64,000 nt of DNA from an uncultured Fibrobacter sp. (GCA_934699585.1 CAKUWY010000006.1:82525-146524); one strand, 5' to 3'. Positions 16,523 through 25,185 are shown, numbered from the stretch's first letter. Program-made: numbers and translations. The notes: generated by a model from the letters alone, not told the origin.

Positions 16523-17142
16523 TTCGATACACGTCATTCTGGGCTGCGACCCGGAATCTAGCGGCGCTTTTATTGCTTACCCTTACCCTGACAGGTTGCT
16601 TTGGCGGCGGGACCTCTGAGCCTACACGTTACTATACCCTTGCCGTAGAAAACATTTCTGCACCCAAGGCGAGCGAGACACTTGCAAGCAAGAGCGTAAC
16701 CGTAAAGAAATTTACCATCGACCCCGCCTACCAGCGCTCAAATATCGTCTATCGGGAATCTGCCTACGACTTCATGTTCTACGACCTGGACCTCTGGGCA
16801 AGCCGGCCGGAACACATGATTACACGGGTCGTCACGGAATATGTTGAAAAGAGCAAATTGTTCAAGTCTGTTATTGCGGCAGGCGGCATCATGCCGGATT
16901 ACGAACTCTCTGGCCACATCGGGGCAATCGAGGAGGTTGACGAAGGCAGTTCCCAGTCAGCACACCTGACTATTGGCCTCACATTCAAGAGCGTCCAGTC
17001 GAGCGCTATCTTGTGGGAGGGCAAATGCGACAAAAGTAGGTCCACCACTAGCAGGGAACCGAGAGTCACGGCGGAAGCCCTGTCCAAACTACTGGGCGAA
17101 TGCTTGGAAGAAAGCCTGAAGGGGATTTCTTCTATAGAATAA
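16519..17142 (+). CDS. ABC-type transport auxiliary lipoprotein (PqiC/DUF330-like)
   Basis: The protein has a signal sequence ending in the lipobox LTLTGC (Cys about 30) followed by a short Gly-rich spacer, so it is a lipoprotein. The body contains PTRYYTL near the start and a C-terminal LSKLLGECLEESLKG helix, as in PqiC/YmbA-type auxiliary lipoproteins of MCE transporters. It probably sits on the periplasmic face of the outer membrane and docks the MlaD assembly. It overlaps mlaD by four bases and closes the lipid operon. Confidence 0.8.
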   Translation: MIRYTSFWAATRNLAALLLLTLTLTGCFGGGTSEPTRYYTLAVENISAPKASETLASKSVTVKKFTIDPAYQRSNIVYRESAYDFMFYDLDLWASRPEHMITRVVTEYVEKSKLFKSVIAAGGIMPDYELSGHIGAIEEVDEGSSQSAHLTIGLTFKSVQSSAILWEGKCDKSRSTTSREPRVTAEALSKLLGECLEESLKGISSIE

Positions 17143-17169
17143 TTTGCTAGATTGTCTTGCACCTTTTTT

Positions 17170-18420
17170 ATGGCGACAGCAAGCATGAGCGAACAACCGA
17201 AACTTCTAAAAAATCCGCCGGACCTGAACAAGATTGCAAGGCCCAATTGGATCGAAATCAACCTGGATGCCCTCTGCAACAACATCAAGTTCATCCGCAG
17301 CCAGATTCCCGCAAACACCAAGATTCTCTTACCCGTAAAGGCCGACTCCTACGGTCACGGGAGCCTCGCCTGCTCCTTTGCCGCCAAGTTCGGCGGTGCA
17401 GACTACCTGGGAGTGGCCCACATCAGCGAAGGCATGCTGCTCCGCCAGTACGGCATGGACCTTCCCATTCTGGTACTTGGCCCCTGCACGCCCTCTGACT
17501 TTGCCTACTTCGTGGAATTCCAGCTGACCGCCGCCATCACGGACATCCGTACCGCCATGGCCTTCGACCAGTTCCTGAAAGAGACGGGCACCACCTGCAA
17601 GGCACACCTGGCAGTTGATACGGGCATGAACCGTTACGGCTTTGACGCCGAGGACTTCAACAACATCCGTGCGGCACTGAGCCTCAAGAACTTGCATTTC
17701 GAAGGGATGTTCACCCATCTGGCCACTGCCGACATGCCGGGGAACCCCAAGACCGACATCCAGATCCAGCGCTTTACGCGACTCGTAGATGTGCTGGAAG
17801 CGGAAGGACTCCGCCCCGCCATCTGCCACTGTAGCAGTTCCGCAGGCACCCTCACCCGCCCCGAAAGCCACTTTGACATGGTGCGCCCGGGCCTTGCCCT
17901 CTACGGCTACAACTGCATGGGAGCTGCCCCTTCGCCGTGGCCGATTAAGCCCGTAATGCGAATCAAGTCCACCATCCGCCACATTCACGACGTGAAGCCC
18001 GGCGAGACGGTCAGTTACGGCGGCTACTGGATGGCACAGCAGCCCACTCGAATCGCCACCGTGGCCATCGGTTACGGCGACGGTTACCTCCGCGGTGGCT
18101 ACAACAAGGGATTCCTGTTTATCCGTGGGCAGCTCTGCCCCATTCTCGGCCGCGTGTGCATGGACGCCACCATGGTGGATGTAAGCCACATTCCCGACGT
18201 TCAGGTTGGCGAAACGGTTGATGTGGTGAACGGCGAACTGGACCACCGCATTTCCATGGAAAGCGTGGCCGACGACCACCACACTATCCCCTACGAATTC
18301 ACCAGCCGCGTAGCCCGCCGCCTGTACCGCAAGTACTACTGGAAAAACCGCCTGGTGCGCTGGGATTACCTGCGTCAGGAATTCGGCGTCAAGGAATACA
18401 AGGAATATCCGCTGCGGTAA
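17170..18420 (+). CDS. alr: Alanine racemase
   Basis: The enzyme interconverts L- and D-alanine for peptidoglycan with PLP. The PLP lysine is in LPVKADSYGHGS (Lys57 from the start used here). Fold-type III barrel segments and the C-terminal beta-domain (CMDATMVDVSHI, VGETVDVV) follow. The family normally has KADAYGHG; Ser replaces Ala here. TTG at 17152, ATG at 17170 and ATG at 17185 are possible starts and none has a clear SD; 17170 is used as a compromise. About 416 residues is slightly longer than usual. It follows the Mla operon by 27 bp but may have its own promoter. Confidence 0.93.
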   Translation: MATASMSEQPKLLKNPPDLNKIARPNWIEINLDALCNNIKFIRSQIPANTKILLPVKADSYGHGSLACSFAAKFGGADYLGVAHISEGMLLRQYGMDLPILVLGPCTPSDFAYFVEFQLTAAITDIRTAMAFDQFLKETGTTCKAHLAVDTGMNRYGFDAEDFNNIRAALSLKNLHFEGMFTHLATADMPGNPKTDIQIQRFTRLVDVLEAEGLRPAICHCSSSAGTLTRPESHFDMVRPGLALYGYNCMGAAPSPWPIKPVMRIKSTIRHIHDVKPGETVSYGGYWMAQQPTRIATVAIGYGDGYLRGGYNKGFLFIRGQLCPILGRVCMDATMVDVSHIPDVQVGETVDVVNGELDHRISMESVADDHHTIPYEFTSRVARRLYRKYYWKNRLVRWDYLRQEFGVKEYKEYPLR

Positions 18421-18430
18421 AAAAGGTGTA

Positions 18431-18443
18431 ATTTCTATATTTA
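18431..18443 (+). promoter_or_regulatory. TTTCTATATTT promoter-like box for pheT
   Basis: ATTTCTATATTTA lies just after alr and about 80 nt before pheT, which has its own SD (GAGGAAAAG). The box matches those before leuC, the SlyD-like gene, nadE and hisS. Confidence 0.5.
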
Positions 18444-18520
18444 CCCGGGAAAATTTAAGCAGGCATGGATTTTGCGGCAGATAAGCGAACCGCGGCAATT
18501 CCCGTGCCAAAGAGGAAAAG

Positions 18521-20956
18521 ATGAAAGTTTCTTTGAATTGGCTCAGACGTCACGTTGATCTTCCGGAAAATGCGGAAGAAGTTGCAAAGGCGCTCACCTC
18601 CATCGGTCTCGAAGTTGAAGGCACCGAGGAACCGGGCAAAGTCTACGAGAAGCTCGTTGTTGCTAAGGTTCTTACCTGCGACCCCCACCCGGACAGCGAC
18701 CACCTGCACATCACCACCGTGAACGACGGCAAGGAAACGCTCCAGGTTGTTTGCGGCGCCCCCAACGTAGCCGCGGGCCAGACCGTGGTTCTCGCCCCGA
18801 TTGGCGCGGAACTCCCGCTCGAGGGCGGTGGCACTCTCAAGATGAAGAAGTCCAAGATCCGCGGCGTAGAAAGTTTCGGAATGATTTGCGCCGAAGACGA
18901 AATCGGTCTCAGCGACGACCACGCCGGCATCATGGTGCTGGACGACAGCATTCCGGCAGGCACCCCCTTCGTGAGTCTCGGCATGTACGACGTGTGCTAT
19001 GAACTGAACGTGACCCCGAACCGCCCGGATGCTTTGAGCCACCGCGGCGTGGCCCGTGAACTGGCCGCCAAGTTCAACCGCCCGCTGAAGCCCCTCGCCT
19101 ACGAACTTAAGGAAGATACCGAGGCCGCAAGTTCCGCCATCAGCCTCGAAGTGGTTCCCGGCTGCGGCTGCTCCCGCTACGTGGGCCGAGTCATCAAGGA
19201 CGTGAAGGTCGAAAAGTCCCCCGCCTGGCTCGCAAAGCTTTTGCACGCCGTCGGCATGAACAGCATCAACAACGTGGTGGACATCACGAACTTCATCTTG
19301 ATGGACGTGGGCCAGCCGCTCCACAGTTTTGACATGGACCAGCTCCACGGCAACAAGATTAAGGTGCGCCGTGCCGTGAAGGGCGAAAAGATTGAAACCA
19401 TCGACCATACCGCCCATGAGCTCGTTGAAAACGACCTCGTGATTTGCGACGGCGACCGTCCGGCCTGCGTTGCCGGCGTGATGGGCGGCGTCGAATCCGA
19501 AATCGTCGATGCCACCAAGAACGTGTTCCTCGAGAGCGCCTGGTTCAACCCGACGGTGGTCCGCAAGCAGGCCAAGCGTCTCTGCATTTCCACCGACTCC
19601 AGTTACCGCTTTGAACGCGAAATCGACTTCGCAACCCAGGACGAATACAGCAAGTACGCCTGCGCTCTCATCCAGGAAGTCGCGGGTGGCCGCATCCTCA
19701 AGGGCAGCGTCGAATACACCGGCGACGACCACAAGAAGGAATGCAGCGTGGTCACGCTCCGCATCGCCCAGGCTGAACGCGTTATCGGCATGAAGCTCGA
19801 CATGGCCCAGGTGGAGAAGTTCCTCACGGGCATCGCTCTCGAAGTCGTCTCCAAGACGGAGAACTCCATCACCTTCAAGATTCCGAGTTTCCGCCCCGAC
19901 CTGGAACGGGAAGTGGACCTCATCGAAGAAGTCGCCCGACTTGTCGGGTTCGACAACATTCCATACACGCTGCCCTCCTTCAAGATGCAGCCCAATGAAC
20001 TGCCGCCCATTGAAGTCTTGAACCGTAAGATTCGCAAGACACTTTCTGCCATGGGCCTGCACGAATGCCTGAGCCTGCGCTTCACGAGCAAGGCCCGCAC
20101 CGAGGCCCTGTTCGGTACCGAAAACGACGACCGCCGCAGCAAGCCCGCACTGCTTTTGAACCCGCTCTCCGAAGAGTTGGGCGCGGTACCCACGAGCCTC
20201 CTCCCCAACCTCCTCAAGAGCGTTGCCGAGAACGAGAAGAACCGCCCCGGTTCCGTGCGCCTGTTCGAAGTGGCCAAGGGCCAGTTCAAGCGAGACCGGA
20301 AGGACGTCCGCGACCCGGGCTTCGACGAATCGAACCTCGTGGCTCTGGCCATCGCAGGCAACTTCGACGTGAACCCGCTCAACGACAAGCCCGCCCAGAT
20401 TGACTTTACCGCCTTCAAGGGCTTGGTGCAGAGTTTTCTCAAGCGCGTGGGCCTCGTCGTGGAATTCCGCGTGAGCGCCAAGCCCGAAATCTTCCTGCAC
20501 CCGGGCAAGCAGACCGAAATCCTCGCCGACGGCGTGGTGCTCGGCACCATGGGCGAACTCCACCCCTCCGTGATGGCCGCAAACGACATCAGCTACACCA
20601 CCTACGTGATGGAACTGGACATGGACAAGATGGAACACGCCACCCACAAGAAGATCGTGTTCGAAGCCTTCAGCCGCCAGGTGCCTTCTACCCGCGACAT
20701 CTCGCTGGAAGTGGCGAAGTCCATGACCCACGAAGACATTGTCGCCCGCATCAAGGGACTGAACCCCAAGAACCTCGCGAAGATTACCCTCAAGAGCATC
20801 TACGAAGGCGACAAGATCGAAGCCGGTAAGAAGAACATGGTCTATAGCCTCACCTACCAGGCCATGGACCGCACCCTTACCGACGACGATGTCAACAAGG
20901 CCCACAACAAACTGCGTGACAAGTTGGTCGCCAACGGCGATATTGTGCTGAGATAA
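18521..20956 (+). CDS. pheT: Phenylalanine--tRNA ligase beta subunit
   Basis: The 811-residue protein matches full-length bacterial PheT. It begins MKVSLNWLRRHVDL and has an OB-type tRNA-binding domain at about 40-150 (DPHPDSDHLHITTVN, VVCGAPNV). The B3/B4 editing region (YELNVTPNRPDALSHRG, GVMGG) and B5 region follow, then a catalytic-like core and the C-terminal FDX-ACB domain (PSTRDISLEV). It pairs with PheS to charge tRNA-Phe. pheS is not adjacent on either side, so the two subunit genes appear split. Confidence 0.97.
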   Translation: MKVSLNWLRRHVDLPENAEEVAKALTSIGLEVEGTEEPGKVYEKLVVAKVLTCDPHPDSDHLHITTVNDGKETLQVVCGAPNVAAGQTVVLAPIGAELPLEGGGTLKMKKSKIRGVESFGMICAEDEIGLSDDHAGIMVLDDSIPAGTPFVSLGMYDVCYELNVTPNRPDALSHRGVARELAAKFNRPLKPLAYELKEDTEAASSAISLEVVPGCGCSRYVGRVIKDVKVEKSPAWLAKLLHAVGMNSINNVVDITNFILMDVGQPLHSFDMDQLHGNKIKVRRAVKGEKIETIDHTAHELVENDLVICDGDRPACVAGVMGGVESEIVDATKNVFLESAWFNPTVVRKQAKRLCISTDSSYRFEREIDFATQDEYSKYACALIQEVAGGRILKGSVEYTGDDHKKECSVVTLRIAQAERVIGMKLDMAQVEKFLTGIALEVVSKTENSITFKIPSFRPDLEREVDLIEEVARLVGFDNIPYTLPSFKMQPNELPPIEVLNRKIRKTLSAMGLHECLSLRFTSKARTEALFGTENDDRRSKPALLLNPLSEELGAVPTSLLPNLLKSVAENEKNRPGSVRLFEVAKGQFKRDRKDVRDPGFDESNLVALAIAGNFDVNPLNDKPAQIDFTAFKGLVQSFLKRVGLVVEFRVSAKPEIFLHPGKQTEILADGVVLGTMGELHPSVMAANDISYTTYVMELDMDKMEHATHKKIVFEAFSRQVPSTRDISLEVAKSMTHEDIVARIKGLNPKNLAKITLKSIYEGDKIEAGKKNMVYSLTYQAMDRTLTDDDVNKAHNKLRDKLVANGDIVLR

Positions 20957-20984
20957 TAAGTCGGCGAACCTATAACAATATGTG

Positions 20985-21113
20985 TCGGCAAACAAGTTTG
21001 CCTCCCGCATACGCTTTGCGTATGCGAATAAAAGCTATGGTCAGTCGGCAATCAAAGTTTGCCTCCCGCATACGCTTTGCGTATGCGAATAAAAATTCTA
21101 AATTGTTCGGCAA
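20985..21113 (+). repeat. Tandem 60-bp hairpin repeat (2 full units plus a partial one)
   Basis: Units begin with TCGGCAA at 20985, 21045 and 21107. The two full units each hold a small stem (GGCAAAC/GTTTGCC-like) and a perfect 9-bp stem CGCATACGC-TTT-GCGTATGCG followed by AATAAAA. The third start, TCGGCAAATGAAG, runs into the start codon of the next lipoprotein. The hairpins may terminate pheT transcription or form the leader of the lipoprotein mRNA. Confidence 0.8.
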
Positions 21114-21578
21114 ATGAAGATTGCTTATTTAAAATTTTTGCCGTTTGCATTGGCTCTTTGGGGGCTTGCGGCCTGTTCTACCGACCCCGAACCGGAGGAT
21201 TTTTCCGCCGAAGAACTTCGGGACATGACCCCTATCATGCAATTCAAAGGTAATCCCATTCCCGAGGATTGCTATTCCGAAGAACATGTCACCACAGACG
21301 TCACCAAAATCCGGGAGCCCGGTGACACATACTCGGGTCCCTTTTGGCGGTTGGAATGCTATTTCTACTATGAAAAATATGCTGAATTTTACCAGGCCAT
21401 TGAAGACATGGGCTGGAAATACGATTCAGACGAAGGCAACCAAGGTGATTGTGGGCCTAAACATGAATACACAAAAACCGTCAACCACCGCAAATTGCAC
21501 CTATACGTGAAAACCTGCGACGGTAGCGATTGGTTTGTATCTAAAGACCGCTTCCTATTCCACGTGGAATACAAATAG
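21114..21578 (+). CDS. Putative lipoprotein of unknown function
   Basis: The 154-residue protein has a lipoprotein signal peptide ending ALWGLAAC, so Cys21 would be acylated. An acidic linker follows (STDPEPEDFSAEELRD). The mature part contains four to six Cys, many Tyr and Trp, and a repeated wording of Glu-Cys-Tyr/Trp strands, but I do not recognise a family. The ATG lies inside the third copy of a tandem hairpin unit, with no strong SD. It is convergent with the Fib_succ protein. Predicted location is the periplasm or outer membrane. Confidence 0.7.
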   Translation: MKIAYLKFLPFALALWGLAACSTDPEPEDFSAEELRDMTPIMQFKGNPIPEDCYSEEHVTTDVTKIREPGDTYSGPFWRLECYFYYEKYAEFYQAIEDMGWKYDSDEGNQGDCGPKHEYTKTVNHRKLHLYVKTCDGSDWFVSKDRFLFHVEYK

Positions 21579-21602
21579 CTTATTGAGCAGCATCAATAAT
21601 TT
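21579..21602. terminator. Weak bidirectional terminator
   Basis: TTATTGA and TCAATAA pair around GCAGCA between the convergent stops of the lipoprotein and the Fib_succ protein, followed by ATTTTTGAG on the plus strand. The stem is short and A/T-rich. Confidence 0.4.
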
Positions 21603-22171
21603 TTGAGACAGCGCACGGAATACATGTTCCCGCTGTAATCAAATTCCATGGAGAAATCGCCAGGAGGGGCCAAATGCCAGCCATAGGCGTCACCCTCTTC
21701 GCTGGTGGCGCTCCAGAAATGGGCGGACACTCCTAGTTCCACAAATTCGTCGGTTGCCTTGCCAGCAGGCACTATGTCGAACCCGTAACGGTCTGAACCG
21801 TCCCACTTGTCGCGGGACTTCAGGCTCACCCAGGCGGCCTCCTTACCGTCGCTGTCTTCGATGACCGTGCGGAAACGTTTCCATTCGTCGTTTTCTGGCA
21901 GGTGCCAGCCCGTAGGGCATGCCTCCTTTGCCATCTCAAAATTATAGAGGCGGCCGTACTTTGCACAATTCTCCGGATTGTTGTCGTAGCAGGCACTCCC
22001 TTTCACATTGAACGCAAGGTTTTCGGCCATCCAGACGCGGGTCCCGATGACAACCGTCCTGTAGGTGTGTCCGTCGCGAGCATCGCGGAATGTTCCCGTC
22101 TGCGGCAAAGCGAAACAGGCGCAAGCAAGCGCAAGAAAAAGAAAAAGGATATTCCTTAAAATAGAAACCAT
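21593..22171 (-). CDS. Exported protein with Fib_succ_major paralogous domain
   Basis: Residues 1-22 form a signal peptide (LFLFLALACACFA). The rest matches the Fibrobacter-specific paralogous domain: FRDARDGHTYRTVVIGTRVW, MAENLAF, CYDNNPENCAKYGRLYNF, ACPTGWHLPENDEW, FWSATS, and a terminal SVRCLKNY. The family is greatly expanded in Fibrobacter succinogenes, usually at the C-terminus of secreted proteins. Here it is nearly the whole protein (192 residues). Its function is not established. A TATATTTT box lies about 10 nt before the ATG. This is the strongest single marker for the genus. Confidence 0.9.
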   Translation of the reverse strand: MVSILRNILFLFLALACACFALPQTGTFRDARDGHTYRTVVIGTRVWMAENLAFNVKGSACYDNNPENCAKYGRLYNFEMAKEACPTGWHLPENDEWKRFRTVIEDSDGKEAAWVSLKSRDKWDGSDRYGFDIVPAGKATDEFVELGVSAHFWSATSEEGDAYGWHLAPPGDFSMEFDYSGNMYSVRCLKNY

Positions 22172-22290
22172 ACAGCGAAAATATAAAATATCTCCTAAAC
22201 CTCGGTCTAGTATCCAAAGACAGTTCTTATTCTTTGATTACAACCGAAAGCTACATGGGCTTGCGGCCATTTTTTGTCCATCAAGCGTTC

Positions 22291-22303
22291 TTTTTCTATA
22301 TTT
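22291..22303 (+). promoter_or_regulatory. TTTTTCTATATTT promoter-like box for leuCD
   Basis: The box lies about 94 nt before the preferred leuC start. The leader between contains a palindromic repeat (22336-22374). The following GTGCCCGC resembles the CGCCCAC after the hisS box. Confidence 0.5.
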
Positions 22304-22335
22304 GTGCCCGCAATAAATCGTAAAAAACAATCCCA

Positions 22336-22374
22336 ATGGATTCTATCGGGCCTTCGGCCCTCCAGAATGACAAC
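22336..22374 (+). repeat. Dispersed palindromic repeat in the leuC leader
   Basis: TGGATTCTATCGGGCC-TTC-GGCCCTCCAGAATGACAA forms a hairpin with a 6-bp GGGCC(T) core. It is the same unit as the one inside the acyltransferase 3' end. It would be transcribed as part of the leuC 5' UTR. Confidence 0.7.
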
Positions 22375-22396
22375 GGGAATAAAAAGAGACAAAACT

Positions 22397-23806
22397 ATGG
22401 GAAAATCACTCTATCAGAAGATTTTTGAAAGCCACACGGTAGCAAAGCTCCCGAGCGGCCAGTGCCAGCTCTTTATCGGGCTCCACCTCTGCCACGAAGT
22501 CACGAGCCCGCAGGCTTTTGCGCAGCTCCGCGAAGAAGGCCAGAAGGTGCTGTTCCCGGAACGCACTTTCGCCACGGTGGACCACATCATTCCGACCACA
22601 TTCCCGGAACGTAACCGCCCGCTCAAGGACGGCATTTCCGAAGAGATGTTCTCCCATATTGAAAACAACACCAAGAATAACGGCATCAAGTTCTTTGGCC
22701 CCGCTACCGCTGAACAGGGCGTTATCCACATCGTTGGCCCGGAAGAAGGCGTTACGCAGCCGGGTATGACTGTTGCCTGCGGTGACTCCCACACGGCCAC
22801 CCACGGTGCCTTCGGTGCTATCGCTTTCGGTATCGGCACAAGCCAGGTGGCAGACGTTCTCGCCACCCAGACGCTCGCCATGAGCCCCTTGAAGACTCGC
22901 CGCATCAAGTTCACCGGCAAGCTCAAGCCGGGTGTGACCGCCAAGGACGTTGCCCTTGCTTACATCGCCAAGCTCGGCGTGAACGGTGGCGTTGGCTACG
23001 CTTACGAATTTGCCGGTCCGGTCATCGAAGAAATGGGCATGGAAGGCCGTATGACGGTCTGCAACATGGCTATCGAAGGTGGCGCCCGCGTCGGTTACTG
23101 CAACCCCGACGAAAAGACTTTTGAATACCTCAAGGGCCGTCCGTACGCCCCGAAGGCCGACAAGTGGGACGAGGCCGTCGCTTACTGGAAGTCCGTAGCT
23201 ACCGACGCCGACGCCCAGTTTGACGACGAAGTCGAAATCAACTGCGACGAGCTCGAACCGATGGTCACCTGGGGTATCACTCCGGCCCAGGCCATTCCGC
23301 TGAACGGAAACATGCCGAAGATCAGCGAATTTACCGGCAGCGAAAAGAAGGTCATTTCCGAAGCTTATGAATACATGGGCTGGGAAGAAGGCAGCCAGAT
23401 GATTGGCCGCCCGATCGACATCGCCTTCGTGGGTAGCTGCACCAACGGCCGCCTCAGCGACTTGCAGGCCGCCGCCGAAATCATCAAGGGCCACAAGGTC
23501 GCCCCGACTGTGAAGATGTGGGTCGTTCCGGGTTCCATGAAGATCAAGGTAGAAGCCGAACAGCTCGGTCTCGACAAGATCTTTAAGGAAGCCGGTGCCG
23601 AATGGCGCGAAGCAGGCTGCTCTCTCTGCCTCGCCATGAACCCGGATAAGCTCAAGGACCGCCAGGTGAGCGCCTCCTCCAGCAACCGTAACTTCAAGGG
23701 CCGTCAGGGCAGCCCCACGGGCCGCACCATCCTCATGAGCCCCGCCATGGTGGCTGCCGCCGCCATCGAAGGCAAGGTCACCGACGTCCGCAAGTACATC
23801 AAGTAA
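22397..23806 (+). CDS. leuC: 3-isopropylmalate dehydratase large subunit
   Basis: This aconitase-family enzyme of leucine synthesis isomerises 2- to 3-isopropylmalate. The 470-residue product carries the [4Fe-4S] ligands in VGSCTNGRLSDLQ and AGCSLCLAMNPD, plus ACGDSHTATHGAFGAIAFGI. The frame is open further upstream to 22274, but that extension would translate the dispersed repeat and the promoter. The ATG at 22397 gives the normal MGKSLYQKIFE start. leuD follows 18 bp downstream. Confidence 0.96.
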   Translation: MGKSLYQKIFESHTVAKLPSGQCQLFIGLHLCHEVTSPQAFAQLREEGQKVLFPERTFATVDHIIPTTFPERNRPLKDGISEEMFSHIENNTKNNGIKFFGPATAEQGVIHIVGPEEGVTQPGMTVACGDSHTATHGAFGAIAFGIGTSQVADVLATQTLAMSPLKTRRIKFTGKLKPGVTAKDVALAYIAKLGVNGGVGYAYEFAGPVIEEMGMEGRMTVCNMAIEGGARVGYCNPDEKTFEYLKGRPYAPKADKWDEAVAYWKSVATDADAQFDDEVEINCDELEPMVTWGITPAQAIPLNGNMPKISEFTGSEKKVISEAYEYMGWEEGSQMIGRPIDIAFVGSCTNGRLSDLQAAAEIIKGHKVAPTVKMWVVPGSMKIKVEAEQLGLDKIFKEAGAEWREAGCSLCLAMNPDKLKDRQVSASSSNRNFKGRQGSPTGRTILMSPAMVAAAAIEGKVTDVRKYIK

Positions 23807-23824
23807 CGCAAGGAGATTTAAAAA

Positions 23825-24427
23825 ATGAATTCTATCGACATTGTTAAAGGTTCCGGCGTTCCTGTACGCGGCAACGACATCGACACTGACCGTATCATCC
23901 CGGCACGCTTCCTCAAGTGCGTCACGTTCGAAGGACTCGGCGACAACGCCTTTGCCGACGATATCGCAGGCCTCGCCGCTCAGGGCAAGGTTCACCCGTT
24001 CCGCGATCCGGCCTACAAAAATGGCTCCATCCTCGTCTCGAACCAGAACTTCGGTTGCGGTTCCAGCCGTGAACACGCTCCGCAGGCCCTGAAGCGCTGG
24101 GGCATCCGCGCTATCATCGCCGAAAGCTACTCCGAAATCTTCTTCGGTAACTGCGTGGCCATTGGCGTGCCTTGCTACAAGGTGAGCCACGAAGTTGCAG
24201 ACAAGATTCTCGCCTGGATCGAAACACACCCGAGCGAAGAACTCGTGACGAGCACCGAAAGCCGCACGCTCAAGATGGGTGACGAAACCATCGAGCTCAC
24301 GCTTGCCGACGGCCCCCGCGGTCAGTTCCTCGACGGTTCCTGGCACGCCCGTTTCGCCCTCATGGCCAACGCCGACAAGGTGCAGGAACTTGCAAGCAAG
24401 CTGCCGTACATGAACTTTTTGAAGTAG
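23825..24427 (+). CDS. leuD: 3-isopropylmalate dehydratase small subunit
   Basis: The 200-residue swivel-domain subunit has the hallmarks GNDIDTDRIIPARFL, the NFGCGSSREHAPQAL active-site loop and IIAESYSEIFFGNCVAIG. AAGGAG lies about 10 nt before the ATG. It pairs with LeuC. leuA and leuB are not in the window, so leucine genes are split in this genome. Confidence 0.96.
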   Translation: MNSIDIVKGSGVPVRGNDIDTDRIIPARFLKCVTFEGLGDNAFADDIAGLAAQGKVHPFRDPAYKNGSILVSNQNFGCGSSREHAPQALKRWGIRAIIAESYSEIFFGNCVAIGVPCYKVSHEVADKILAWIETHPSEELVTSTESRTLKMGDETIELTLADGPRGQFLDGSWHARFALMANADKVQELASKLPYMNFLK

Positions 24428-24612
24428 GAATGAGGTGTGAGATCGGCACTTCGTGCCTTTGAGGTCGCTACGCTCTGAGGTATGGGGCGGTCGCTCAGCT
24501 CCCTTGTCATTGCGAGCGTAGCGAAGCAATCCACCCCTAATCGTCATCCTGGAGCCGCAGGTCCCTGAGCCTGTCGAAGGGCGCGACGATAGGATCCACA
24601 AGCAAATCAAAA
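24428..24612. repeat. Intergenic repeat cluster after leuD
   Basis: No gene is seen. The stretch contains GAGGTATGGGG/GAGGTCGCT low-complexity units, a TTGTCATTGCGAGCGTAGCG...GCAATCC element, and a CCTGAGCCTGTCGAAGGG unit. The last two resemble widespread bacterial intergenic repeats. GGATCCAC half-sites follow. Confidence 0.7.
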
Positions 24613-24642
24613 GCGTCCAGGTTCAAAGCCTGGGCGTTTTTT
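24613..24642 (+). terminator. Rho-independent terminator, copy 1
   Basis: CGTCCAGG-TTCAAAG-CCTGGGCG forms an 8-bp stem (one G-T pair) followed by TTTTTT. An almost identical terminator is at 27822-27852. It probably ends leuCD transcription after the repeat cluster. Confidence 0.8.
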
Positions 24643-24678
24643 ATATTTATAATAAAAGTTTTGACGAAATCTATATAA

Positions 24679-24972
24679 ATGAAAATCAAATTTATCGCAT
24701 TGATTATTACAACACTAATACTAACTTGCTGTGCACAAAATTATGCAAGTAAGGAAGGGGCAATCAGCCTATATCGAGAAAAAGAACTTCTAGATGTACA
24801 CTGTTACTTGCAAACTAACGATTCTGTTTACATTTTAAAATCAACGGATTCATCATCTCTCCTGTATCAAAAAAACTATGAAAACGGTTCAAGATGCCAA
24901 GGGTGGATTTCAAACTCAAAGCTAGATTCTGTACCGCTTATATTCGTAGAGCATAAGTTTTTTTTGTTTTAG
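24679..24972 (+). CDS. Small putative lipoprotein
   Basis: The 97-residue product has a signal peptide ending LILTCC, a possible lipobox at Cys18 or Cys19. The body is short, Ser/Asp-rich and beta-like, with no family I recognise. AAATCTATATAA directly abuts the ATG and no SD is present, so the mRNA may be leaderless. The gene is AT-rich compared with neighbours and its stop touches a GTTTTAGGGCGGAGCCCT element, which fits an accessory origin. Confidence 0.55.
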   Translation: MKIKFIALIITTLILTCCAQNYASKEGAISLYREKELLDVHCYLQTNDSVYILKSTDSSSLLYQKNYENGSRCQGWISNSKLDSVPLIFVEHKFFLF

Positions 24973-24994
24973 GGCGGAGCCCTAGGCAAAGGGG
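24966..24994. repeat. Cassette-border palindrome GTTTTAGGGCGGAGCCCTAG, copy 1
   Basis: The core AGGGC-GGA-GCCCT is followed by AGGCAAAGGGG. The same border occurs at 26078, 27775 and 31491, with half-copies at 25854, 27629 and 29102. It overlaps the stop codon of the small lipoprotein gene. Confidence 0.75.
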
Positions 24995-25056
24995 AAGCGG
25001 AAGACTTGCCATGGGCCCTATCGCTCCGCTCCAGGGTGACAGAAGGGCAAGGCTGT

Positions 25057-25185
25057 AGCGACCTTTGGACACTTGGCCTTTTATACGACTCTTAGTGCTT
25101 TAGCACTTAGTGGAGTTATGCCCTTTGGGTAAGGCCTTAGTGTACATGGCCGCCTTTAAGTGGTGAGGAGGCTTCCCCCTACCCT
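25057..25185. repeat. Long dispersed repeat, copy 2
   Basis: 25057-25151 is identical to 1065-1159, with a diverged tail after it. It lies directly upstream of the Phd/YefM-type toxin-antitoxin pair. Confidence 0.85.

Noticed and set aside
18455..21010. 851-codon open frame on the minus strand opposite pheT
   Set aside because: It is an antisense shadow produced by codon bias in pheT. The product is rich in His, Val and Gly with no family resemblance, while pheT on the other strand is certain.
22274..22396. Longer N-terminus of LeuC
   Set aside because: The extension would translate a promoter-like box and a dispersed repeat, and LeuC proteins start at the MGKSLYQK-type sequence.
22397..24427. 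Leucine attenuator or T-box before leuC
   Set aside because: No leucine-rich leader peptide or T-box specifier structure could be found. The leader holds only a dispersed repeat hairpin.
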